In this document: in pieces, positions 10,512 through 21,014 of the stretch | Numbering within the stretch: position 1 is the first letter of the stretch | Layout: every line of letters starts with the position of its first letter | NCBI GenBank assembly: GCA_029959085.1 | Contig: JARWIR010000008.1 | Coordinates: forward strand, 16,168,001-16,232,000 | From: Nemophila menziesii | Lineage: Eukaryota; Streptophyta; Magnoliopsida; Boraginales; Hydrophyllaceae | Reading direction: 5' to 3' | DNA length: 64,000 nt | Translations under genes and position numbers: made by a program | Notes under the pieces: model-generated | What the model was told of the DNA's origin: nothing | What the model saw: only the letters and a program-made list of their open reading frames with translations | The model's database searches: none

Positions 10512-11189
10512 AAATGATGCAAAATAACACCATTAAAGCTATATTTTGGAAAAAAAAATACGATCACACCTATTTTACATAGTACCACTAAAATTATATT
10601 AATATCTTATAATGTTATATTCATATTCTAATTATCTAAAAAAATGAATACTATAATATTATTAAGTAATGTATTTTAGCATTGCTAGCCTCAAGTTCAA
10701 AATATAGACTGGTATAATGAATTACAATATTCTTATAAGTCGGTGAAAATTAACAAAGTTATGATTTAAATTTTGGATTTTTTAAAAATATTAAAATATA
10801 AGAATAAAACGACAAGTCATAAAAATTGTTATAAAATATTATTAAATATTTTTGAATCACATATTTTTTTAAATATTTTTAATTGATTTTCTATTTTATC
10901 ATTTTATGTGTATTTATGTAAAAATAATTTTGTCTTATAATTGCATCTAAGAAAAAGATAAAGCAATTGCTATGATTCAAACACACAACTTTTATTCTAA
11001 ATCCTAAAAACCAAGCATAGCATCCACTAAGATACACTGACATATATGTATTTTAAAGCACGAATGTGTAATATAAACGTTCATAGAGGGTTAATTATTT
11101 TTCGGGCAAAAATTACATTTGCGTATCATAAAATTTACGGGTTTAGCGGAGGCTTAAGCCCCTCCTGGGCCTTCAATAAATCCGCCCCT
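10512..11189. other. AT-rich spacer with one SINE-like stretch
   Basis: No coding potential is visible. On the minus strand 11041-10945 has GTGTATCTTAGTGGATGCTA, and about 40 bp further GTGTGTTTGAATCATAG. These resemble A and B boxes of a tRNA-derived SINE. The remainder is AT-rich and featureless. Confidence 0.4.
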
Positions 11190-11658
11190 GGGGATGGGTA
11201 GGTGATTGAGTGAGAGGTGGCGTAAACGCAAGATGGGAATAAAATATAGAAATAAATATTTTGTTAGTAAAAAACAATTAATGCAAACGTACCGAAAAAC
11301 AATTAATGCAAACGTACCAAAAAACAATTAATGAAATATACCAATAGAAAAAATATTAATGCAATTAATGTGAAGGAGTAAATTAAGGGGTCAAAGATGG
11401 ACCTGGACACCTTTTATGTAGAGGATCAGGGTCATTTAAAGTAGTAGAAAAATATCTATATAATAAAACTTTTTTTTAAATTGGTCCAAATACTCTACAT
11501 AAAAGACGACTATTATCTTCTATGATCCTTTAATTTATTTTTTCGCATTAACTGTATCATTTGCATTAATTTTTTTTTACTAATAAAAAAACTTATACCT
11601 CTATTATTTCCCATCATGCGTTTACACCACATCTCACTCAATCACCTACACATCCCCT
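11190..11658. mobile_element. Fold-back MITE, GGGGATGGGTAGGTGATT termini
   Basis: The left end GGGGATGGGTAGGTGATTGA through GCGTAAACGCAAGATGGG is repeated inverted at 11590-11658 (CCCATCATGCGTTTACACC to CATCCCC). Inside, CAATTAATGCAAACGTACC is repeated in tandem two to three times (about 11275-11330). No coding sequence. A third terminus of the same type lies at 11849-11900. Confidence 0.7.
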
Positions 11659-11848
11659 AATATATCATATAAATTATTTTGGAGGATACTTTCCCATAAA
11701 TGATGTAGCAGTTTTGTGGTGCTATTCGGCGTGATGGCAGTGGTTATAGATTTTTTAAGTTAATTGTTAAAGCCGAGAGATGGGGGAAGAGAAGGTTTAG
11801 GGGAAAAGATGATTTTTTGGAAATAATATGGTGGAAATTAAACTATAA

Positions 11849-11900
11849 GGGGATGGGTAGGTGATTAAGTGAGATGTTGTGTAAATGCATGATGTGTTGA
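11849..11900 (+). repeat. Solitary end of the same MITE family
   Basis: GGGGATGGGTAGGTGATTAA followed by GTGAGATGTTGTGTAAATGC matches the left arm of the element at 11190. No partner arm was found nearby, so this is a truncated copy. Confidence 0.55.
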
Positions 11901-11917
11901 CACATATTTATATTTTA

Positions 11918-12262
11918 GAGTATATATATCCATTACCCCTTATACTATGGGACGATTGACTACTTACCTCATACTGTTTAAAATGCGATTGTTTACCCCT
12001 ATACTTATTTTTCATGACTCGTTACCCTACGTTTCCCCCCACTTAACGGAGTTCATGTACGTTTTCGTGACTATTTACCCCCTATACGAAAAAAACGAAA
12101 ACTTAGTATATGGGGTAAATAGTCACGAAAACATACATGGATTCCGTTAAGTGGGGGAACGAGTTATAAAACTTACTATAGGGGTAAACAGTCGCATTTT
12201 AAACAGTAGGGGGTAAGTAGTCAATCGGCCCATAGTACAGTGGGTAAAAGGGGTATTTACTC
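11918..12262. mobile_element. 345-bp hairpin MITE related to the 5037-6658 element
   Basis: This is an almost complete inverted repeat: 11935-12090 pairs with 12100-12250 through blocks such as TACTATGGGACGATTGAC and CGTGACTATTTACCCCCTA. The flanks TTATATTTTA (11908-11917) and TTATGTTTTA (12263-12272) look like a 10-bp target duplication with one mismatch. The right terminus GGTATTTACTC, the block TTTAAAATGCGA and the CTTAACGGA box recur in the large fold-back element, so the two seem to be one family. Confidence 0.75.
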
Positions 12263-12289
12263 TTATGTTTTATTATATAAATTTTTATG

Positions 12290-14109
12290 TGTTGAGTTGG
12301 CTCTCGCAGTCAACTACATATTTTCTCATAACTGAATTTTTAAGAAATAGAACATTGAAAAGTTTTACATTTAAGCAACTAACAAAAATAAAAACCAGAA
12401 AACAAAAACAATTTCGACATTATTGAGTAGACGAATTCGGGAACCCGCTTTGGAAAATGTCATGTCACCTTAGAAAATGTCATCCCTCTTTGTAAAAACC
12501 TCATGCCAGACTTTGTGTTGTTCTGTATTCATTTTATGATTGTTGGGGACCTTCTTTCACTATATATTTGATTTTTGGAAGGCATTACATGCCTCTTTCA
12601 CATCCATAAACACTACTATAATTTCACTATCATTCAAGAGGTCTCAAGATACTTTACGCTAAGTCGTAATCCTCACTTAGTAGCTTGATCAATCAAATTG
12701 TTCTATCCACACAACCAAGGAGTTCTAACAAAGAATCACACTTTTCCATCTACTCATCAAGGAAAATCAAGTAAAGTCTTCAAGCTTTATTTTTTATCTA
12801 CTCAAAGAGGGGATCAATTTAAGATTCCAATCATATCTACTCTGCAAAGAAATCAAACTCAAGCTTTCACTTATATTTACTAAACAAGGAGTATAACTAC
12901 AACCTCATCATTCACATCATATTTTTAAGGAGTTCATAATTTATCTTGTAATATTAGCTCACTAAGGAGTACATTCATTTGTGTGTAATATTATTCATCC
13001 AACCACTTAGGTTTTTTCTTCCTCTACATTAGAGAAGAGGGGTTTGACTCGAGTTTGAGTTTGAGGTCAAGGCTTCCAATCAGAATTGGTTACTTGTGTA
13101 GGTGATTACACAAGGAAATTTTAGCTTGAGGTGTTTGAGTTCGGGTTGTGACTTTACCGATAAAGATCCCACGCTAAATTCCGTGACTAAGCCTGTTAAA
13201 AGTCACGGTAAGATTTGGTGATTGATCTCGTAAAAGTTCATCATTGAGGTTGTGACTAAGCCCTTCAAAAGTCTCACAATTAGTTGTGGTTTAGCATGTA
13301 AAAACCTCTTTGAAACCGGTTTGTATCTCACCCTTAAGAGATACCAAGGAGTTTAATGGAGAAGTTTGAAAATCCTAAGGTGTCTACCTTGGGTAGTGAA
13401 TGTAGGGAAACAAACCCACTATAAATACTTGCGTAATCTCTTTCCTTAATCGCTTTACTTAGTATACACTTTATTTATCTTATATTTCCTTTCATACTTT
13501 ACTATCCTTTTCTTAATACCTTTAGTGTTGGATATAAGCTTAAGATAACCCTTATCGTACTTAGGTGCATATTAACTTTACCTTAGGATTTCAGCTAATA
13601 TAGACTAACTTAGTTTGCTTAGGGTATATTTGTATCTCCTTTTAGTAGATGATTACTTAGTGATACTTATCCTTCAGGTTAATCCATCTTATCATATCCT
13701 ACCTTAAGCTTAAGAATCTAAACCTTCTAGGTAAGCAAACTCTTAAGAACACTCTTAGTATCCTTTCTTATAATTTTCCTTTAAACGTTGATTATCTAGT
13801 TAGGCTTTATCTTTATGTACTTATATAGATGATCACTTAGTAATCCTCATTCCATAGCTTTAGCTTTATCATCCGTCTTCTAGTTAACCTTGAGCCTTAG
13901 CATTATTGACATCTTTCTAGCAATCTAACTCTCCTAACACATTGCTTCCTTGTAGACAAACTCTTAGGAACATCTTATAGCATCCATCCTTAGAGTTATC
14001 TGTATTTATTTTGTTTAACCTCATCTATCATAGCTTAGAAGTAATTATTTTTAATTAGGAATATATTAGATCAGTGTCCTTTTCACACCCACCCTCTCTA
14101 GGACTAACA
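12290..14109 (+). repeat. copia-type LTR 'I' (limits approximate)
   Basis: It shares, in the same sense, the block ending GGGTAGTGAATGTAGGGAAAC (about 13391-13411) and the CACAACC/GTGACTAAGCC repeats with the LTRs at 32394 (minus) and 43680 (minus). A further block CTCTCTAGGACTAACA at its right end parallels the CTTCTAGGAC end of LTR 'G'. No target duplication was found, so both ends are guesses. It contains no coding frame of note; the stretch of roughly 13450-14040 is repetitive in a loose ACTTAGTAATCCT-like way. Confidence 0.5.
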
Positions 14110-14763
14110 TTCACTTTGTGGATCAAATTCATTTTTGTAGAATTGACTTCCTGTCTATGTTGGACAAAGCGTTTTCAAGGCCTAAGGAGGTCGACTTGGG
14201 CCTGGCGCCCAGACATGATTACAAAAGGCATATGCGGAATAAAGCAACATGTTTTTACATGAAAATATATACATGTAAATATAAAAAAATCACAATATAT
14301 GTCATAATGATAACAATGTTAACTATTTAAAAATACATATATCTTGTAAATTTTAATAATCTTACTTAAAGTAGTTCTTAAAGCGAGATAAGATCTCTAT
14401 ATAGTACGTTAACTTAAAATCCTAATAGGTAAAAAATACGAAAATGCAAAATAAAATAGAAAAATGACCCTAAAAGTCGATTATAAAATACTCAAAACGC
14501 AAAACTAATATTTTGGGATGACACACATATTAAACGCTTTAAAATACCCAATACACTTAAAAACATATATTATATGTCCAATTTTGACTATGTATGCTCG
14601 TTTTAGCAAAACGTCTTGCGAGAAGCACTATAAACCTTTCAAATTTGATTTTTGGCCTTAGCATGATTGAAACGGGACAAAAATGATTCAAATGAAGTTA
14701 ATTATCCTTTTGGGAAGTACTATGATAACAAATATTGAAATTAAATAACACACACCTTACACA
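14110..14763. other. Spacer, nothing recognised
   Basis: AT-rich sequence with short open frames only; none resembles a known protein and no inverted repeat or LTR end was seen. Confidence 0.4.
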
Positions 14764-15060
14764 TTATGAAACGTCCAACGAAAAGAGGAACCTAAGCGGT
14801 CTCATAACGTAGGGCCAAAAATGCCTACCTTCACTGGCTAGGTGGGGCGGTCTCATGGGGCTTAGACATTGTAATCCCTCAAAAAATAGTATCGGTAGAG
14901 AAGTATGAAACCAAAACTTACATATATCAATACCAACCATAGACCAAGCATCTTTGCATAAGTTTGTAGAAAACCCGTCAGAGCAGGGGATTTTACCCCT
15001 TACATGGAATATATAGTCGTCGTTGGTGAATTCCAATCTTTCGAAGAGCCGCCAAATGTT
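14764..15060 (-). pseudogene. LINE reverse transcriptase fragment
   Basis: The minus strand encodes GKIPCSDGFSTNLCKDAWSM followed by VGIDICK, which matches the RT entry motif of L1 elements (GKAPGPDGF...FYK..W). Nothing else of the LINE is readable on either side. A relic of about 100 codons. Confidence 0.55.
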
Positions 15061-16768
15061 TGGTTAGCTATACAATTAAAACAATCATGTGAATTACATA
15101 TATTATAAAGCAAAGAAGTGTCCATCAGATTGATAAACTTAGGTTTGACACAACTATTAAGTGATCACCCTATTTAGCATGTACGAGACACTATTTAAAT
15201 CAGAGTAAGACAAAAGGAGAAAAATATTTATTGTTGGTTTCGTGGTGAGTAATATCATCTAAAGATCTTTTTAGGTCAACTAAATTACTAAGATAAAACA
15301 AAAGCAATAACGGTTTGATATAATTGTCTTAGTCTTAATTGGGGAAACTAACAGTTTTACATGTGACAATATGATGAGTGCATTGAAAAGAAATTTCACT
15401 TACAATATAGGAGTAGCAATGGAAACAAGCGCATATAGTGTTAGGTTTATGGTCGAGTTTGATAGAGTTTGAAATGTAATAAGATGCAACTAGTAGTGAA
15501 ACATACTTAAATGAACTTGTCGAAGTAGGCAAAAGACCAAAACCATGACACGATCCCCTTCGATCGTGACTGGAGAAGTGTAGAGTGGTTTTCATTAGGA
15601 AGCCAAATATAATTATCACACATGTCAGGGATTCTAACATGTGCCGACTTTTTAACCAATCGTGGTTTATTTATGTAGTTTGCTCCAATTACCTAAATAC
15701 GTGTCTCACCTAATCTACTCACATTAATTGAAAACACGTCACAAGAGTGTTAACTTCTCTCAATTAATGTGTGAAATCTTACAATTGGTCGGTTATATCA
15801 TCTTTTTTCTCTTACACGATTTCTAAACAACCTTCATAGAGTATGACTAATCACTGTTCAAGTTACTAAGACACCCGACTGATAATGTAAACTTCGTTCC
15901 TTCGATACACGGTTTCTTTTTTTAAAACTTTTTAGTATTTACATTTCCAATCTTTAATAACCAACAAAACAAACAAAACATATGAACACCAGGAAAGCGA
16001 GGTCCAATGGTACTTTGTCACTCAAGTTAGAGGTATGGATACGCTAAGGGCCCTAATGTAAGTTCTAGAGAGAAAAATAAAGAATCAATTATCTCAACTA
16101 GTATATGAGGGTAATAGTACAAAATAAGCCACAAATGATACTTATAATCCATGAATGTTACTGTCCCATTTTCTCTTCTTTCTCCTCGATCATGTATGGT
16201 TTTGTTAGCTTGGAACATGAGTTGGATAGAAAATGGGTCTGGACCTTATCCTGATATGATAATTTCAAAGTTGGAACACTTAAACAGAACCGACTCATGG
16301 CGACGCATGACATGTTATCAGTGTGCCTTGTCATCTTAATGAATATAAATGTTCTAAACCTTAATGAGAATACGTTTGAATGTAAGAAACAGTGTTATCA
16401 CAGATCATAACAAATTGTTCTATTATACACTGGTTTGCTTTTTAATATGTGTCCTTCATAATTGTTTTAATTGTCTAGCTAAACATACTATGCAGGCTCT
16501 TCAAAATTTGATATCCACCAATAAAGAATACATTTGCTATGAAATGAGATAAAAACCCTAACTCTAATATTTTTTGACAATTTTTTACAAATATATTTGG
16601 TTTGTGGTTGGTATTGATATCATAGTTCATAAATAAATTTGTGTAGTTGATCCTAAGACTTTTGATTGTATAATAGTTGTAATTTTTTTATTAGGTAATT
16701 AATATCTAATATTAAATAATTCAATATTTATATTTTATTAATTAATTATAATAATAAAACACATGTCA
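15061..16768. other. Spacer upstream of the MITE and gene 2
   Basis: Short open frames (for example 15335-15640 minus, 16027-16218 minus) lack recognisable domains or coding-like composition. A tRNA-like patch near 15856-15910 is too weak to call. I see no gene. Confidence 0.4.
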
Positions 16769-16777
16769 TAATTATTT

Positions 16778-17081
16778 GGGTCAATGACCCAAAAAATCAA
16801 AATAATATTATACTTGCCCCAAAGAATCATCCATTAACTTACTATTATAAGATTACATGTTTTCCCGTCAAGGACGATTCCCGTCAAGGACGATTCCCAT
16901 CAAGGACGATTCCCGTCAAGGACGATTCCCATCAAGGACGATTCCCGTCAAGGACGATTCCCGTCAAGGACGATTCCCATCAAGGACAAAATTTAGTTAA
17001 TGATGTTATTGGGAAGAAATTTTGTCATTGATGTTATTGGGCTGAAAATAATATTATTTTGATTTTTTGGGTCATTTTCCC
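16778..17081. mobile_element. Mutator-like MITE with internal 16-bp tandem repeats
   Basis: The element is flanked by a perfect 9-bp duplication TAATTATTT (16769-16777 and 17082-17090), the length made by Mutator transposases. Its arms are inverted: AATGACCCAAAAAATCAAAA (from 16783) matches the complement of 17042-17076. The interior is a short satellite plus two copies of a TGATGTTATTGGG segment (about 17000 and 17028). No coding sequence. It ends about 590 bp upstream of the ATG of the gene at 17671, so it sits in or near that promoter. Confidence 0.85.
16862..16989 (+). repeat. Eight tandem copies of TTCCCGTCAAGGACGA
   Basis: Eight head-to-tail 16-bp units fill the middle of the MITE. The sixth base alternates between G and A (CCCGTC or CCCATC) in the order G G A G A G G A; the last unit decays to GGACAA. 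All copies face the same way. Confidence 0.95.
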
Positions 17082-17461
17082 TAATTATTTTAGAATATTG
17101 AACCATTTAATATTAAATAAAAAAAATTCTTTCTTAATTTTCTATTTTCATATAACCCTTTTTAATAAAAAGGGTATATTCATTGAATTCACTCACCTTA
17201 ACTCTTTTACCATCCGAAATATCATCAGGGTTACTAACTACAGTAGATAGCAACCCAACATATGACACGTATCCTAATCCACCATACTTAACTCTGACAA
17301 AGACCAAAAAGAAAAATGTAAAGAAAAAATGTAAAGAAAAAAAAAAGAAAAAAACCTCCATCCATCCATACACACAACGCAACACACCAAGGGTCTGGTC
17401 ATTTGTCAATACCATCCTCACAACACGCACGCATAAAATAAACACATACGAAAAACACACA

Positions 17462-17670
17462 CATATATAACTCATGTCATACCATTTACTATACTATTAT
17501 TATTATTAATATTCTTCATAACTCACCATTCAGATTTTCTCTCTTTGCCACCACCTACACCATTCTCTCATTCTTCTTCTTCACCTTTTCTTATCTTCGT
17601 TACTTTCTTTCTCTCTCTCTCTCTCTACACACACATCTATATCGATACGTATATTTATATACAAGCTAAG
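17462..17670 (+). promoter_or_regulatory. Core promoter and 5' leader of gene 2
   Basis: A TATATAA box lies at about 17463-17469. A pyrimidine-rich leader follows, with a (CT)n run at 17607-17626, common in plant 5' UTRs. No ATG occurs between about 17490 and 17671, which supports 17671 as the start. The transcription start itself is inferred. Confidence 0.45.
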
Positions 17671-19922
17671 ATGGGAAGTGACAAAAAGTTGAAAAAAGAG
17701 ACCATGACTTCTGATGACGTAATGATAGCAGAGATGCTTTTATGCCTTAGCGAGGCGAAACCTACACCGATGCCGACTGTGACACCACCATCCAAACTGA
17801 AAATTCCGTTCGAGTGGAGCGTACGTCAGCGACGTTCAAAGGCAGTGAGTGCCAAGAAACCAGCTTCTCAAAGAGCTAGTCCTAGCACACCGCTTTCGTA
17901 TAGCGGCGCCACCTCTTACAGTGGCGTAGGTGTTGGCGGCACTGTTGATGGCGTATCAGAAGATTCCAGCAAATCACTCCTGATTGCGCATCCGAAGCGC
18001 ACTGAACCCGCAAGATCTAAGGTTTGTAACGTTACTTTCTTTACTTTTTGCTTTGTGTGGGGTCCATTGATTGGTGGTCGGGTTTTTCCCGGTGCGGTGA
18101 TAAGTCAGGTCGTTAGTTGGTCGCCGACGAGTGGCTGGGTGTGGGGGTGTGGGGGAGACTTTTTTCTCATTCAATTCTCGTGTCATTTCTAAGACTTTTT
18201 TTGACTAAAATACCCCTAAGGAATAGGATATTTACAGATAAAGCATATGTCCACGTAGGACAAGAGAAACCTTCACTCACTCGTCATCTGTCATAGTTGT
18301 TTCAGTTTCGAAACTGACAACATTAGAGAGGATCCATTTTCATGTCTCAAAAATCTCGTTAAAATTTCTTCCAACCCCATTTCAGGAATTTTATCGCTAA
18401 CCCTATTTTCGTACTTTCTAAATTTACATTAATATATTATTTTTTCAATTTGTTTTTTAAAAAGAGAAACTGGGGTGACTTTACTTCAACGCATTTGGTC
18501 AGACAAAGAAAGTTGAATTACTCAACACGTTTCTTTCCTCACCAAATGACACTCACCTCTACAACAAATTAAATTGACCAAATTACCCTCATAAATTACC
18601 TCATTCTTAAAAGCATCAAATGCCCAAATGCCCAGGCAGATCTTGAAACGTTTATTCTGTGACTAAAATCGAAATAGGTACTACTTCATAATTAAAAAAT
18701 TTAAGCACATTAATTATTTTCTCAAATTCAAATTAAATATATTTGGGCCCATACATTAAATGATTTTCATGTTAATGTCCTTGGATCATGGGTAGATTCA
18801 TGAATTATATTTATTAATTCCTGTCAAATTAGGGATAAAAATATTGTCTTTATTATAAGAAAATTAATAATGGAAATACATTTAAATGGGAATTTGGGTT
18901 AAAGGAACATTAATGGAGAGTACCTGTTAAGCGGCTGGGTGTAATCGTGGTGACTAGGTCTACGTATAGTTTGGTGGGGTGTTGTTAATGGGGATGGATC
19001 ATGTGTGGTTGGGTTATGATGTGGCTTTGATTTATTATGTGTTCTCATTATAAATATATTTTTTATTTTTTATTATATATCTTATCCACCATTAATAAAC
19101 AAAACAAATATATGCGAACATCCCAAGGCACCTCACCCCAACTATACATAACTAAGTTTAATGTTGTTTCATGTGACCAACTAAATTTTTTATTTTAATC
19201 TCTGGCAGTCTTTTTTTTTTTTTGGTCAAGAAAGTAAGTAGAAGAATAATATTGAATTTTTTAAATTTTCATAAAAAGTTAAGGGTCGGACTCTTTTTAC
19301 ATTTTGATTATTTTATTATGATAGCAGGTGAATGAGCCCACTACTAGTGTGAGAAGGCCTAGAAAAAAGAAGGTAATATTTTTTTTTCTAATTCTTTGTA
19401 TATTTTCCTAAGGACTCTTATTTACTATTTCTTTCTTATATTATTTTTATAGAATGCAGCGGAGCTCAAACAAGAGGAGCTCGTACTTGTTGAAGAAAAC
19501 GACCAACTGAAAAGGGTAAATTTTTTACCTATTCAATCTTTTGTTAGGATTTTTAATAATCAATAAATAATATGTTTAATGTATTTAAGTGCGTAATTAA
19601 TCTTTTTTAATTGACCATGTTGTGTAGCAAGTGCAAACTTTACGTGCCAAAATCGATATGGAGAGGTTAACTAGTGCTCACTACACAAAAAGAAAGGTAA
19701 ATATCAAGTTTTCGATTACTTACCTTATATAAATAAATGAATAGAGTTGTCAATCTTGTTTACTTAATTGATCGCATTATGTTGTTACAGCTTGACTTAG
19801 AATCACAAGCAGAGAATGAGAAAAAGAGATGTACTGAACGGCCAGAGGAGCTTCGTAGGCTTGTGCTTCCAGACCTAAATCTTCCGTTTGTTGAAGATTC
19901 CAGCATTAGAGATAATTTGTAG
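17671..19922 (+). CDS. EAR-motif coiled-coil protein, probably nuclear (5 exons)
   Basis: Exons 17671-18021, 19328-19372, 19453-19515, 19628-19696 and 19791-19922 join with GT-AG borders, all in phase 0, into 219 codons ending TAG. Residues about 11-27 form a likely helix (SDDVMIAEMLLCLSE), followed by IPFEWSVRQRRSK and a Ser/Gly-rich stretch. Exon 2 gives RRPRKKK, a classical basic nuclear-import patch. Exons 3-5 form a coiled coil (LVLVEENDQLKR, VQTLRAKIDMERL). The C terminus has VLPDLNLPF, a DLN-type EAR motif known to recruit TOPLESS-type co-repressors. The basic patch next to a coiled coil resembles bZIP but lacks the Asn and Arg spacing needed for DNA contact. Intron 1 is 1.3 kb. I do not recognise the family; a transcriptional co-regulator is an inference. 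The ATG at 17671 is the first in the leader. Confidence 0.8.
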
Positions 19923-21010
19923 AGCAAGCCTTGATAAATACTGGGTTTTTTTTAGGTTATTATTAAACCTAATTTTTATTAATGACTTGAATACCTTCTC
20001 TAAAACAGAGAAGTGTTTTTTTTTTCTTCGAATAGTCAGATTTTATGTTCATTTATTTATCTAACGTGTTGGGGTTGGTTGATTCTTTAGGGCCAACCTT
20101 AGTCCTTTATTTCATTATCAACAAATACATGTAACTATTTCTTCTACAGAGGAGTTACCAGATTTTCGGTTTATCATTTTATATGATTTAGAAACTAGTT
20201 TATTCTATTTGTGTTATGTTCATTGTTTAATCTATCTGTCATGATATTAATAGAATGTGTTCAACATTTTAATGTTGAACTGTGATGTTTGTAGAACTCT
20301 TCACATCTGCAATTATGATATACCCCACGAAAGGAAAGATATTTAACTCATTCATGCTAGTGAAGGAGTCACTAAGTGTATAGGTTAATTTGTCAACTAC
20401 TGGTCTTGATGAAACCTCTCATATTGGACATTTAAATTGAGCATGAACAGAAAGGATGATCAATGCTAAAGTGTGTTTTTTTTGGTCGAAGTTAAAGAAT
20501 GTTAGATTTTTCCTAAATTTGGAAGTTGATGAAAAGTTACGTTTTTCACCACCGTATATATTTTTCTTCTTTCCAATATCTCCAAATAAATCAAATTATA
20601 TCGAAAGAATATCCAAGAAGTGGATTATTTTACACATCCAAAAATAGGAGATCAATTAATTAACATGGATTTTTGAGACAATCATGATTTTTCAAAGATG
20701 TATAGGGCAGATCTTTATGGCACTTGTGAACGCGTCATGAAATGTTTCAATGGTGGGATTTCTTTTTCATCTACTTAGTTTCTTGGGGAAAGTTTGGGTT
20801 TTAGTACAGGGGCCATGGAAAGCTTGTTGTTCCCCCGTATAATTATTGGGTATATGTTTGTATCAAAGGATTAGTATTACAACAAAGTAAAGATTTTCAA
20901 AGAGAAAATATGTTCGACTTCACCGGACCAAGTAATAAATCATTTAAATTTACATTATTATAAAAAATAAAATGATTATAGTAAAAAATTCTAAAAAATA
21001 ATAATTTAAT
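19923..21010. other. 3' region of gene 2 and spacer
   Basis: AT-rich sequence downstream of the stop codon; it presumably contains the 3' UTR, but no clear poly(A) signal stands out. No other feature was seen before the palindrome array. Confidence 0.4.
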
Positions 21011-21014
21011 ATCA

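Noticed and set aside
16862..16989. Possible CRISPR array
   Set aside because: Direct 16-bp repeats without spacers, in a plant MITE; an ordinary minisatellite.
17183..17470. 95-codon Lys/Thr-rich frame and its antisense partner upstream of gene 2
   Set aside because: Lies before the promoter, is composed of A-rich repeats, and has no splice context.
17545..17670. Upstream extension of gene 2 starting at a TTG
   Set aside because: No ATG in that stretch; it is a pyrimidine-rich leader with (CT)n. The first ATG is 17671.
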